A DNA stretch of 47,492 nt, from assembly GCA_948471095.1 (NCBI GenBank), contig CAOKRG010000015.1, positions 1 through 47,492 of the forward strand. The letters run 5' to 3'. Within the stretch, counting starts at the first letter, position 1; every line of letters starts with the position of its first letter. The translations under genes were made by a program, and so were the position numbers. This stretch comes from an uncultured Oscillospiraceae bacterium. GTDB lineage: Bacteria; Bacillota; Clostridia; Oscillospirales; Acutalibacteraceae. This document shows positions 24,981 to 36,288 of the stretch, in pieces. A model generated the notes under the pieces. It was not told where the DNA came from. It did no database searches and worked only from the letters and a program-made list of their open reading frames with translations.

Positions 24981-25193
24981 ATGGAGACGGTTGCCATTCA
25001 GACGGAATATATTAAGCTGGACTCCTTCTTAAAGCTGGCGGGCCTGGCGGATACAGGAGGCCAGGCAAAGGCCGCGGTGCAGGCCGGGCTGGTGAAGGTA
25101 AACGGGGAGGCCTGCTCCATGCGGGGCAAAAAGCTGCGGCCCGGGGACCAAGTGGAAGCCGGTGGAAAGACCTGGCAGGTGGCGCGGAGATGA
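24981..25193 (+). CDS. yaaA: S4-domain RNA-binding protein YaaA/RlbA
   Basis: A 70-residue protein made almost entirely of one S4 domain: [48 protein letters not shown]. It matches the small S4 protein always found between dnaN and recF in Firmicutes, where it takes part in 50S subunit assembly (RlbA). Starts 14 bases after dnaN, with a GGGGGCG site. Complete. Confidence 0.93.
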   Translation: METVAIQTEYIKLDSFLKLAGLADTGGQAKAAVQAGLVKVNGEACSMRGKKLRPGDQVEAGGKTWQVARR

Positions 25194-25223
25194 GGGCGCG
25201 AGGGAGAGGCTCTTCCAAAAAGC

Positions 25224-25410
25224 GGGAGCGTCCAAACGCGCGTTTTGTTGAGAAGCAGGCTTCCTCAGCGCGACAGTAAAAGTTTCGTCCGCCTTTTCAA
25301 AGGTGGCGAGGTGTGGAGCGGAGCTCCACGACCTTGCCGTAAGTCGCGACCTGTGCGCCTGAAGGCCACTCCGTATTACTCTTTAATTACTGCGTCCTTT
25401 AGACGCTCCC
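25224..25410. repeat. MITE-like repeat between yaaA and recF
   Basis: Left end GGGAGCGTCCAAACG (25224 on) is inverted at the right end as TTTAGACGCTCCC (25398-25410). Internal modules: CAGTAAAAGTTTCGTCC, the CGCCTTTTCAAAGGTGGCG hairpin, GTGGAGC/GCTCCAC and GGCCACTCCGTATTACTC. No matching direct repeats are seen at its ends. Confidence 0.75.
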
Positions 25411-25449
25411 GTTTTTTGCCCGTCCATTGTTTTTAGAAAGGAATGCTTT

Positions 25450-26574
25450 ATGTACGTCACTCGGGTTTCCTCCCGCAACTACCGCAACCTGGCCGAAGCC
25501 GAGCTCTTCCCCTGCCAGGGCGTCAACGTGATCTACGGCGGAAACGCCCAGGGAAAAACCAATCTGCTGGAATCCCTCTGGCTTTTTACCGGCGGACACT
25601 CCTTCCGGGGCTCCAAGGACGGCGAGCTCCCCCGCCTGGACCCGGAAACCGGGAAAAATACTCCCTCCGCCGCCCTGGCTTTGGACTTTTTCAGCGAGGG
25701 ACGGGACCAGAGCGCCCAGCTTCTCATTGAAAACGGACGGCGGAGCAGCGTGATCAACGGCGTGAAGAAAAAGACCGGTTCGGCCCTCATTGGCAAGGTG
25801 CGGGCCGTCATCTTTTCCCCGGAGCACCTGCTGCTGGTAAAGGAGGGGCCCGCCCGGCGGCGGGGCTTTCTGGACGGGGCCCTCTGCCAGATCCGGCCCG
25901 GCTACGCGGCCCTGCTCCACGCTTACCAGCGGGCCCTGCTGCAGCGGAACGCCCTTTTGAAGGACCTGGCAAAATATCCCGAGCTGCGGGACACCTTAGA
26001 GGTCTGGGACCTGCGCCTGGCCAGGCTGGGCGCCCAGGTAATGGAGGAGCGGCGGCGCTATGGGGAGCGCGTCGGCCCCATGATCCGGGAGATATACGGG
26101 GGCATTGCCCGGAGGCGGGAAACGGTGGACGTAGCCTATGCCCCTTCGGCGCCTGCCGGAGGGAGCCAGGAGGAGACGGAAGCCCTGTTCTATCAGGAGC
26201 TGGAGCGCACCCGGGCTTCGGACGGGCGCAGCGGCTTTACCTCGACGGGCCCCCACCGGGACGACCTGCGCATTACCATCGACGGCGTGCCCGCCCGGGC
26301 CTATGGGTCCCAGGGGCAGCAGAGAAGCGCCGTGCTGGCCATGAAGCTGGCGGAGGCCCAGGCGCTTGCCGGAATTTCCGGCGAAACCCCCATCGTGCTG
26401 CTGGACGATGTGATGAGCGAACTGGACCAGCAGCGGCAGGACTACCTGCTGAACCATCTGCACGGGAGGCAGGTGTTCATCACCTGCTGCAGCCCGGAGA
26501 CCATAGGGCTGATGGAGACCGGCATGCGCTTCCGGGTGGAAGGCGGAACCGTATACCCGGAAAAGGTAACATAA
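25450..26574 (+). CDS. recF: DNA replication and repair protein RecF
   Basis: A 374-residue SMC-like ATPase that loads RecA at gaps with RecO and RecR. Walker A is GGNAQGKTNLLE (30-41), the signature motif GSQGQQRSAVLAMKLAE and Walker B PIVLLDDVMSELD are seen near the C-terminus. The start MYVTRVSSRNYRNLAEAELF is the family N-terminus. It has an AAAGGAATG site. Length is normal. Thirty bases separate it from remB. Confidence 0.95.
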   Translation: MYVTRVSSRNYRNLAEAELFPCQGVNVIYGGNAQGKTNLLESLWLFTGGHSFRGSKDGELPRLDPETGKNTPSAALALDFFSEGRDQSAQLLIENGRRSSVINGVKKKTGSALIGKVRAVIFSPEHLLLVKEGPARRRGFLDGALCQIRPGYAALLHAYQRALLQRNALLKDLAKYPELRDTLEVWDLRLARLGAQVMEERRRYGERVGPMIREIYGGIARRRETVDVAYAPSAPAGGSQEETEALFYQELERTRASDGRSGFTSTGPHRDDLRITIDGVPARAYGSQGQQRSAVLAMKLAEAQALAGISGETPIVLLDDVMSELDQQRQDYLLNHLHGRQVFITCCSPETIGLMETGMRFRVEGGTVYPEKVT

Positions 26575-26603
26575 ATTTTGTAAAATTAGGCGGGATTGGA
26601 AAA

Positions 26604-26864
26604 ATGTACCTGCATTTGGGGCAAGATACCATTGTGGCGGCTGACACGGTGGTGGGCGTGTTTGATCTGGACAATTCCACCATCTCCAAGCATACCCGGG
26701 AGTTTTTGGCCCGGGCCCAGCGGGAGGGACGGGTGGTGGACGTGACCCGGGAGCTGCCAAAATCCTTTATTGTGTGCTGGGACAGAGGGCGGGAGACGGT
26801 TTACCTTTCCCAAATGGCCCCGTCCACGCTGCTGAAGCGCAGCAAGGCTGGCGGCTTTTTATAG
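26604..26864 (+). CDS. remB: DUF370/RemB-type extracellular matrix regulator
   Basis: An 86-residue protein of the RemA/RemB family: MYLHLGQDTIVAADTVVGVF, DLDNSTISKHTREFL, KSFIVCWDRG, VYLSQMAPSTLLKR. RemB (YaaB) sits after recF in Bacillus and is linked to matrix and osmotic gene control; RemA relatives bind DNA as ring oligomers. Complete and of typical length. The ribosome site is weak (GGCGGG). Confidence 0.9.
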   Translation: MYLHLGQDTIVAADTVVGVFDLDNSTISKHTREFLARAQREGRVVDVTRELPKSFIVCWDRGRETVYLSQMAPSTLLKRSKAGGFL

Positions 26865-26885
26865 ACCCAGCCGGACGGCAAGATC

Positions 26886-27300
26886 GCCTCCGGCGGCCAA
26901 GGTTTCACCCTGGACTGGACCAAACTTTTTGAAAAAAGTTTGGATCAAAAACTTTTACTGTTACGTTCTTTGGGTTTTCCGCTCGATCAGACCGCGCGGT
27001 TTTTATAGATGTCTTAATTGCGCTGACAAAAGGGAATGGGTTGGGCAGCGAGCCAGCAAAAGCTTTATGCTTCTCGTCTGCCGAGTCAGTTTAAAGTGAA
27101 TGTCGACTTCACAAGGTGAATGTCGTGAGCCCCAAACCGAGCGCTCAGCGTGAGCCTCACACCCACGATAAACGTTTAAAAGTTCTTGAAAATTCTTAAG
27201 AAACTTCTTTCAAGAAGTTTCTTAAGCCGCCGGAGGGGGAAGGTCCCCAGTGGGGACCGTTCTGACCCGACCGAGGCGGCAACCGAGACCCTACTCCACC
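26886..27300. repeat. composite repeat bounded by inverted GCCTCCGGCGG ends, with nested insert
   Basis: GCCTCCGGCGG (26886-26896) and CCGCCGGAGG (27227-27236) bound about 350 bp. Inside: hairpins CCAAACTTTTT/AAAAAGTTTGG and CTTAAGAAACTTCTT/AAGAAGTTTCTTAAG; a stretch inverted relative to 6210-6345; CCCCAAACCGAGCGCTC. Past the right end comes the GGTCCCC/GGGGACC-GACCCGACCG-CGAGACCC module (27239-27290). Confidence 0.8.
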
Positions 27301-27350
27301 CTGGTTCCCCGGGACGGCGAAACTATACAAGAAAAGGTGGTCGATGACAC

Positions 27351-28574
27351 ATGCGTTATATTGGAATTCCTACCTGCCCCTATTGCCGGAAGCGGGTGAA
27401 TTTGATTCGAACCTGGTCCCTCAAGCGGCAGGGGGAGTATCAGTGCCCCCGCTGCGGGGGAATTTCGAATATTTTTCTCTCCCCCCTGGTGTACGTGCTG
27501 GCGCTGCTGGCGGTATTCGGAGGCGGGGCCATGTATTTTTTCTACAAGTTCGTGTTAGACGACATCACCCTGAAAACGGCCTTGTATGTGTTCGTCCCCT
27601 TTGCCGCCTTTTTCTTGTTGAGCCTCTTTATGGTCTATTTGGAGAAGCCGGTGATTAAAAAGGTTTCCAAGGATGAGTATAACAAGCGGCGGAACAAGCG
27701 GGAGGGGGCCCAGGCCTATGACCGGACCGGGGACTACCAGCCCGAGCCAAACACGGGCTATCTGCCCCGCAACGGGGGCCAGGCCCGGGCGGGGGGCGCT
27801 CCCCGCAGGCCGGAGGCGGCCGCGCCCATGAGCATCAACCAGGAGAACTTCCACAAGGCCAAGCAGCAGACCGCCTCTATGAACGCTGTGCACGAGAGCC
27901 GCGGGACGGCCGCGCCCCGAGCCGCCCAACCCGCCGCCCCGGCCCAAAGAGCCCCGGCCTCCCAGGCGGCGCAGGCGGAGCTTCCAGAGTCCGCGCCCCA
28001 GAGGGAAAACCGGCGGGCCGCGCCCCAGCGGGCGGAAGCGCCCAGGCCGGATTTTCGGAAAATGGGCCAGGAATATGCCCGGAATGCCTCGGAGACGGCC
28101 CGGCCCCAGGTTCAAGACCAGCCCCAGGTGCGGGAATACATGCCGCCCGCGGCCCAGCGGAGGAGCCCTGCCCCCCCGCTGGAAGCGGCCCCTTATCAGC
28201 GGCCTGCCGCGTCCCGGGCAGTTCCGGCCAGCGGGACGGGAGAGCTGCCCGGCGCGTACCAGCGCCCAACGGCCCGCCCGGTCCAAGGGACCGCCTATCA
28301 GCCCGGCGGAGCCTATGCCCCTCCCAGACCGGTTGCCCAGCGTCCGGCAGAGGGACAGCGGCCCGCGCAGCCCAGAGCCCAGGTTCCAGGGGCCTATGCC
28401 GCCTATCAGCCCAGAAACGCGGTGGGCCAGCGCTATGATCCGCCCCGCAGGAGCACCCGGGTGACGGGCAGCGTGGAGCATCCCAGCGTGGGAGGCAGCA
28501 TTTTTGAAAAATACAACGATCCCAACTATGGGCGGCATTCTGCGGAAAACCCAGAGGAAGATAGTACGCGCTGA
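27351..28574 (+). CDS. zinc-ribbon membrane protein with long disordered tail
   Basis: A 407-residue protein I do not recognise. Residues 9-39 form a zinc ribbon with CPYC and CPRC (MRYIGIPTCPYCRKRVNLIR, then YQCPRCGG). Two membrane helices follow (about 46-68 and 77-98), then a basic stretch (KKVSKDEYNKRRNKREG). From about 120 to the end it is a low-complexity Pro/Ala/Gln/Arg tail with recurring PAAQR, YQRP and QRPA-type words and no fold visible. It lies in the remB-gyrB gap, where Clostridia usually have no gene. Probably a membrane protein with a cytoplasmic or exported flexible tail; function unknown. Confidence 0.8.
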   Translation: MRYIGIPTCPYCRKRVNLIRTWSLKRQGEYQCPRCGGISNIFLSPLVYVLALLAVFGGGAMYFFYKFVLDDITLKTALYVFVPFAAFFLLSLFMVYLEKPVIKKVSKDEYNKRRNKREGAQAYDRTGDYQPEPNTGYLPRNGGQARAGGAPRRPEAAAPMSINQENFHKAKQQTASMNAVHESRGTAAPRAAQPAAPAQRAPASQAAQAELPESAPQRENRRAAPQRAEAPRPDFRKMGQEYARNASETARPQVQDQPQVREYMPPAAQRRSPAPPLEAAPYQRPAASRAVPASGTGELPGAYQRPTARPVQGTAYQPGGAYAPPRPVAQRPAEGQRPAQPRAQVPGAYAAYQPRNAVGQRYDPPRRSTRVTGSVEHPSVGGSIFEKYNDPNYGRHSAENPEEDSTR

Positions 28575-28583
28575 GGCCAGCGT

Positions 28584-31270
<2,687 letters not shown>

Positions 31271-31353
31271 GGGTATTTTTACGGGCAAGGCCGCAAAGTT
31301 TGGAGTGCGCTCAATGATTGTGAATCCGTATTACTCAGCCAGTGTGCAGTAGG

Positions 31354-31625
31354 AATGCTTGGCTCGGGACTTATGACGTTGGCTTTGCCAAGTCGTCCCG
31401 AAGGGGGGTGAGCGTCTGCCGGGTACTTGGCAAAGCCAAGTACAGCAGACCAAGCTGCGAACATGAGTTGGCTTCGCCAACTCAACCGAGCCGGCAGGCG
31501 AGACCCCTACGGCCCTGGTAAGTACGTTTTGGCCTCCGGCGGCTTAAGGCTCTGCCTTAAGAATCCGCAAGGGGCCTAACGCCCCTTGACCGCGTACATT
31601 GGTTACCGTTAGCTGAGTGGTAGTT
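31354..31625. repeat. 272-bp composite repeat, one of an inverted pair
   Basis: AATGCTTGGCTCGGGACTTA to CGTTAGCTGAGTGGTAGTT. Nearly the whole stretch recurs in reverse orientation at 37709-37980, with a few substitutions and small gaps. It contains inserted palindromes TTGGCTTTGCCAA, TACTTGGC/GCCAAGTA and GAGTTGG/CCAACTC and the GGCCTCCGGCGGCTTAAGG end. Confidence 0.9.
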
Positions 31626-31677
31626 TCTCCAGCACAGGTTCACCCCCCACAATTCGCATCAAAAGTTTTTGAAAATT

Positions 31678-31709
31678 CTTAAGAAACTTTTTTCAAAAAG
31701 TTTCTTAAG
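31678..31709. repeat. perfect 15-bp hairpin of the repeat family
   Basis: CTTAAGAAACTTTTT/AAAAAGTTTCTTAAG with a TC loop, 45 bases before gyrA. It may act as an attenuator or terminator; the same structure with other arm sequences occurs in at least four other gaps. Confidence 0.85.
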
Positions 31710-31754
31710 CAGAGCGCGAGACAGCGTCTCGCAGCCTTTCCAGGGAGGAGTCGT

Positions 31755-34289
31755 ATGGACGAATTTGAGAATAAGAATCCGCCGGAGGAAGAGGCGGGCG
31801 GACGGGTGATCGATGTGGCGCTGACCAAGGAGATGGAGCAGTCGTTTCTCGACTACTCCATGTCCGTTATTGTGCAGCGGGCCCTGCCGGACGTGCGGGA
31901 CGGCCTAAAGCCCGTGCACCGGCGCTTTTTGTATAAGATGTATCAGGATTCCCTGTGGCCGGACGGGGCCTACCGCAAGTGCGCGGACACGGTGGGCAAA
32001 ACCCTGGCGGAATACCACCCTCATGGCGACATGTCGGTGTATGACGCCATGGTGCGCTTTGCCCAGGATTTCTCCATGCGCTATGTGCTGGTAGACGGCC
32101 ACGGCAACTTTGGCTCGGTGGACGGGGACCCGCCCGCCGCCTACCGTTATACCGAGGCCCGGATGACCAAGCTCTCCGTGGCCATGCTGGACGACATCAA
32201 CAAAGATACGGTGGACTTTAAGCCCAACTACGACGACCGCCTGAAAGAGCCCGTTGTGCTGCCCAGCCATTTCCCTAACCTGCTGGTCAACGGCTCCATG
32301 GGCATTGCGGTGGGCATGGCCACCAATATTCCGCCCCACAACATCGGCGAGGTGGTGGACGGGGTCTGCTGCCTCATCGACAACCCGGAGGCCACCCTGG
32401 ACGACCTGATGGAGCACATCAAGGGGCCGGACTTCCCCACGGGCGGCATTATAATGGGCCGCAGCGGCATTCGGGCGGCCTATGCCACCGGCCGGGGCAA
32501 GGTGGTGGTGCGGGCCCGGGCGGAGATCGAGGAGGCGGAGAAGACTGGCCGCTCCAAGATCATCGTGACGGAGATTCCCTACCAGGTCAACAAGGCCCGG
32601 CTCATTGAGAACATCGCGGAGCTGGCCAAGGAGAAGCGCATTGAGGGCGTGGCCAATGTGGACGACCACTCGGACCGGGAGGGCATGCGGATCGTCATTG
32701 ACGTGAAGCGGGAGGCCTCGCCCCAGATCGTTCTGAACCACCTGTACAGCCTGACCCAGATGCAGATCTCCTTTGGCGTAATTATGCTGGCCATTGTAAA
32801 CGGCAGGCCGGAGATTCTCAACCTGCACAAGATCTTACAGGAATACATCCGCTTCCAGCTGGAAGTGATCACCCGGCGGACCCGCTTTGACCTGCAAAAG
32901 GCCCAGGACCGGGCCCATATCTTGGAGGGCCTCAAGCGGGCCATCGACATTGTGGACGAGATCATCGAGACCATCCGCGCCACCAAGGGCGGCAGGCCGG
33001 AGGCCAAGGCCGCGCTGATGGAGCATTTCGGCTTCGACGACCCCCAGGCGGATGCCATCTGCCGGTTCCAGCTGGGCCAGCTGGCCGGGCTGGAAATCTT
33101 GAAGATTGAGACCGAGCTGGGCGAGCTCCACCAGCAGATCGCGGACCTGAGCGACATTTTAAGCAGCGAGGCCCGCCGGCTGGCCATTGTGAAGGACGAG
33201 GCGCTGAACATGAAAAAGCGCTTCGGGGACGAGCGGCGCACGGAGATCGCGGCCATCAGCGGCGAGGTGGACGTGGAGGACCTGATTCCCGTGGAGGAAT
33301 GCGTGCTGACCCGCACCCGCTTCGGCTATGTGAAGCGCCAGAAGATGGAGGCCTACCGGACCCAGAAGCGGGGAGGCCGGGGGATCTCCGGCATGACCCG
33401 CAAGGACGAGGACGCGGCGGAAGAGATTTTCGTCATTGGAAGCCACGACTATATTCTCTTCTTCTCCAACCTGGGCCGGATGTACCGGTTGAAATGCTAC
33501 GAGGTGCCCGAGGGCTCCCGGACCAGCCGGGGCATGCACATCCGCAACCTGCTGCCCCTGCAGCCGGAAGAGACCATCACCTCCGTGCTGCGGCTGGAGG
33601 ATCTGGACGATGAGAAATATTTGGTCATGGTCACCCGCCGGGGCGTGGTGAAGCGCACAAAGCTCTCGCTCTTCAACAACGTGCGCAAGGCGGGGCTGAT
33701 TGCCGTTGACCTGGACGAGGGGGACTCCCTGGCCTGGGTACAGGTCACCTCCGGCAGCGACGACCTGATTGTGGCCACCCGCAACGGCATGGCCCTGCGC
33801 ATGAATGAAAACGATGTGCGCTCCATGGGCCGCAACGCCCGGGGCGTGAAGATCATGACCCTGCGGGAGGACGACTCCATCGTGGGCATGGACGTGATCC
33901 GGGAGGGCAAGATGATCCTGACGGTCACCGAAACGGGCTTTGGACGGCTCTCCTCTCCGGAAGAGTACCGGTTCCAACACCGGGGCGGCAAGGGCGTCAT
34001 CAACTACCATGTGGACAAGTTCGGCCTGGTAGCCGGCGTCAAAGTAGTCTCGCCGGACGAGGATATTATCCTGATCTCCGAGGACGGCGTAATTATCCGC
34101 ATTCCGGCGGCGGACGTGCGGGTCTGCGCCCGGCCCAGCAAGGGCGTGCGGGTGATGCGGGTACAGGAGGGCAGCCGGGTGGTGACCCTCTCCAGCGCGC
34201 CCAAGGAGGAGGCCCAGGAGGACCCGGAGAACCAGGAGCCGGAGGCCTCTGAGGAAGCGCCGGCAGAGCCTGGCCCGAATGAGGAGTAA
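31755..34289 (+). CDS. gyrA: DNA gyrase subunit A
   Basis: An 844-residue breakage-reunion subunit. The active site is AAYRYTEARM with Tyr132 as the nucleophile. The quinolone-resistance region reads HPHGDMSVYDAM: position 93 (Escherichia Ser83) is Met, while Asp97 (Asp87) is kept. The C-terminal beta-pinwheel has six blade-like repeats; the GyrA box is QHRGGKG rather than QRRGGKG. The last 30 residues are acidic (EAQEDPENQEPEASEE). Start ATG has GGGAGGAG. A terminator hairpin follows the stop. Confidence 0.95.
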   Translation: MDEFENKNPPEEEAGGRVIDVALTKEMEQSFLDYSMSVIVQRALPDVRDGLKPVHRRFLYKMYQDSLWPDGAYRKCADTVGKTLAEYHPHGDMSVYDAMVRFAQDFSMRYVLVDGHGNFGSVDGDPPAAYRYTEARMTKLSVAMLDDINKDTVDFKPNYDDRLKEPVVLPSHFPNLLVNGSMGIAVGMATNIPPHNIGEVVDGVCCLIDNPEATLDDLMEHIKGPDFPTGGIIMGRSGIRAAYATGRGKVVVRARAEIEEAEKTGRSKIIVTEIPYQVNKARLIENIAELAKEKRIEGVANVDDHSDREGMRIVIDVKREASPQIVLNHLYSLTQMQISFGVIMLAIVNGRPEILNLHKILQEYIRFQLEVITRRTRFDLQKAQDRAHILEGLKRAIDIVDEIIETIRATKGGRPEAKAALMEHFGFDDPQADAICRFQLGQLAGLEILKIETELGELHQQIADLSDILSSEARRLAIVKDEALNMKKRFGDERRTEIAAISGEVDVEDLIPVEECVLTRTRFGYVKRQKMEAYRTQKRGGRGISGMTRKDEDAAEEIFVIGSHDYILFFSNLGRMYRLKCYEVPEGSRTSRGMHIRNLLPLQPEETITSVLRLEDLDDEKYLVMVTRRGVVKRTKLSLFNNVRKAGLIAVDLDEGDSLAWVQVTSGSDDLIVATRNGMALRMNENDVRSMGRNARGVKIMTLREDDSIVGMDVIREGKMILTVTETGFGRLSSPEEYRFQHRGGKGVINYHVDKFGLVAGVKVVSPDEDIILISEDGVIIRIPAADVRVCARPSKGVRVMRVQEGSRVVTLSSAPKEEAQEDPENQEPEASEEAPAEPGPNEE

Positions 34290-34300
34290 GCCACTCCATT

Positions 34301-34338
34301 AAAAAAGGGATAGAGCCGAAAGCTCTATCCCTTTTTTA
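34301..34338 (+). terminator. gyrA terminator
   Basis: Stem GGGATAGAGC/GCTCTATCCC (34307-34316/34322-34331), loop CGAAA, then TTTTTTA; the A-run before it makes it bidirectional. Confidence 0.9.
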
Positions 34339-34374
34339 TAAATTAGCTTACTCAGTGTGTGTTTACTCGCGATT

Positions 34375-34770
34375 TTATTACTTCTGCGCTAACCGATAGG
34401 AAAAGCAGGTCGGGACTGCGTCCCGAAGGGGCCTACGGCCCAGAAAGTACGGTTAAGGAGTCTCGCCTGCCGGCTCGGTCGGCGCTGTACGGTCGCCACT
34501 GGCGACCAGCGCCCTCCGGCGGCTTAGGGGCTTTGGGTCTCGGCTACCGCCTCGGTCGGTTCGCGGCATGTCTGCCGCTGGCAGACGCTCACCCCCTAAG
34601 AACCCTACCAGGGGCCTAACGCCCCTGGACCGCGTAATTTTTCCTACCATTTGAGTCTGAGGTAATATCAAGAACAGAGTTCATTGAGCGCAACAGTAAA
34701 AGTTTTGTCCACTTTTTCAAAAGTGGTGGGGGTGGAGGGGGCAAAGCCCCCTCCCCGCCGGAGGCTACTC
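34375..34770. repeat. composite repeat with nested palindromic inserts
   Basis: GTCGGGACTGCGTCCCGAAG, GGGGCCTACGGCCC, then TCTCGCCTGCCGGCTCGG with the palindrome GGTCGCC/GGCGACC, CCTCCGGCGGCTTAGGGG, a second nested module (GGGTCTCGGCTACC to GACGCTCACCCC, 34535-34593) in the loop of TTAGGGG/CCCCTAA, a GGGGCCTAACGCCCC hairpin with TGGACCGCG, and lastly the CCACTTTTT/AAAAGTGG and GAGGGGGC/GCCCCCTC hairpins with CCGCCGGAGGC. Confidence 0.8.
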
Positions 34771-34801
34771 CGTAGTACTTTATTATAGTTCCAGACCAGC
34801 C

Positions 34802-35413
34802 TCAGCCCGCTGGCTGTCCGCTGACAATAGCCTCCAGGTCCGGCAGCTCCCCGGCGTGGCCATAGTAGGTCTGGCACAGGAAGGAGGCCTGTGCCCGGTA
34901 ATATTCCATCTTTTCCTGAGCCGCGGCCAGCCAGCCGTCGTCATCCTCGCCATGGGAGTCCTCAATCTTTTCCAATTCGCTCTCCAAGCTTGCCTCCCAG
35001 CCGGACTGCTTCTCTTCCAGCTGGGCCAGGGCCCCGGCGTCCAGGTCGTGGAAGGAGGCCGGATACAGCTGATTGATGATTTTCTCCCAGCTCTTCTGGG
35101 CGTCTTTATAGGCGGCAAAAATTTGGGAGTAGGAGGCCGCCGCTCTCAGGTCATCCGAGAGGGCCTTGTCCACAGGGTTTTCCTGGAAGAGGGCCTCAAA
35201 GTCCCCGGCCGGGCTGGCCGCGGCGGTAGGCTCCGCCGTGGGAGAGGCTTCCGGGGAAGCGGCGGGCTCCGGGGTGGGAGTGGGCGCGGATGTGGCAGTA
35301 GGCTCGGACGCCGCCACAGAGGACCAGCTTTCCGCCGGGTCCTTTTCGCAGCCCGGGAGCAGGCAGAGCGCCAGCAGCGCCAAAGCGGCGAGAATGGCAA
35401 TTTTTTGTTTCAT
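34802..35413 (-). CDS. putative lipoprotein with Pro/Thr linker
   Basis: A 203-residue exported lipoprotein: signal peptide MKQKIAILAALALLALCLLP with lipobox LPGC (Cys22). A Pro/Thr/Ala-rich spacer follows (about 36-70, with TPTPEP and ASPTAEPT), then a helical domain with DAQKSWEKIINQLYP and LEEKQSGWEASLESELEK, loosely like the LprI/DUF1311 pattern of conserved Trp. No catalytic motif. Ten bases downstream of the NUDIX gene on the same strand, so cotranscribed. Function unknown; the LprI resemblance is weak. Confidence 0.75.
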   Translation of the reverse strand: MKQKIAILAALALLALCLLPGCEKDPAESWSSVAASEPTATSAPTPTPEPAASPEASPTAEPTAAASPAGDFEALFQENPVDKALSDDLRAAASYSQIFAAYKDAQKSWEKIINQLYPASFHDLDAGALAQLEEKQSGWEASLESELEKIEDSHGEDDDGWLAAAQEKMEYYRAQASFLCQTYYGHAGELPDLEAIVSGQPAG

Positions 35414-35423
35414 GGTTACCTCC

Positions 35424-35972
35424 TTAGAGCAGGCCTTTGTTGACCAAAGCGGCGGTCTTTAAAATGCCGATCTGGGTTTTCGCGTCGGGGATCTCGTTGC
35501 TGCACACCATCTCCACGGCCTTGTCCAGGGGGATGCGCTCCGGGGCCAGGAACTCGTCCTCGTCCAGGTGGAGCTGGCGCTTGTCCTCCGCCACACGGCA
35601 GGCCCACAGGCGGATGACCTCCCCGCAGTAGCCCCCGGTGGGGTAGACCTCGCCCAGGGAGACATAGCGTTCCCCCGTGGTGCCGGTCTCTTCCAGCTGC
35701 TCCCGCTTCATGGCTTCAAAGGGGTCCTCCCCGGGCTCCAGCTTTCCGGCGGGCAGCTCCAGCAGGACCTTGTGGTAGGGGTAGCGGAACTGGCGCACAA
35801 AAATCAGCTCGTTGGCCTCGGTCAAAGCCGCCACGCTGACCCCGCCGGGATGCTCCACCACCTCCCGCTTGGCGGTGGAGCCATTGGGCAGCTCCACATC
35901 GTCCACATGCACGCGGATGATCCGGCCCGTATAAATCGTCTCCTGATTGAGCGTCTTCTCAAAAAAATCCAT
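35424..35972 (-). CDS. NUDIX hydrolase, ADP-ribose pyrophosphatase type
   Basis: A 182-residue NUDIX enzyme. The box is G-KLEPG-E-DPFEAMK-REQLEETGTT, with all invariant Gly, Glu and Arg residues (GX5EX7REUXEEXG); U is Gln, an unusual polar residue. ELPAGKLEPGE before the box and LGEVYPTGGYCGE after it mark the ADP-ribose pyrophosphatase (NudF) group, where the PSPG/PTGG residues lie. It would hydrolyse ADP-ribose or related sugars to AMP. The repeat hairpin at 36003 lies in its leader. Confidence 0.9.
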   Translation of the reverse strand: MDFFEKTLNQETIYTGRIIRVHVDDVELPNGSTAKREVVEHPGGVSVAALTEANELIFVRQFRYPYHKVLLELPAGKLEPGEDPFEAMKREQLEETGTTGERYVSLGEVYPTGGYCGEVIRLWACRVAEDKRQLHLDEDEFLAPERIPLDKAVEMVCSNEIPDAKTQIGILKTAALVNKGLL

Positions 35973-36002
35973 GAAAAATTTTCCTTTCTAACAAAACTAA
36001 AT

Positions 36003-36288
36003 GCCTCCGGCGGCTTAGAAAACTTTTTGAAAAAAGTTTTCTAAGAACTTTCAAAAACTTTTACGCTGTGACGGGGGGGTGGAAGGAGGACGCTGGGTGC
36101 TCATTTTGTGGCTTGCTCCTTCCGCTGCCTAAGTCAACCCTTCCGGCAGCTTCTGCCCTGCGTGTTATCCGGGTTTCCTCCTATCACCAACTCAGCGACT
36201 GGAAGGAGCGCCCTGCGGATTTGCCTGCGGGGGCACCCCGCCGACTGGAAGGAGCGATCCGCGAAGTGGGTGCAGCGTCACGCTGCCG
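36003..36288. repeat. repeat hairpin and non-coding gap before the NUDIX gene
   Basis: GCCTCCGGCGG (36003-36013) and the stem CTTAGAAAACTTTTT/AAAAAGTTTTCTAAG (36014-36028/36031-36045), then AACTTTTACGCTGTG. Farther on, CGACTGGAAGGAGCG occurs twice (36196-36210 and 36242-36256), 46 bases apart. No gene is seen. Confidence 0.75.

Noticed and set aside
26886-27237. Insertion sequence with a transposase
   Set aside because: Inverted ends are present but there is no ORF of useful size between them; it can only be a non-autonomous element.
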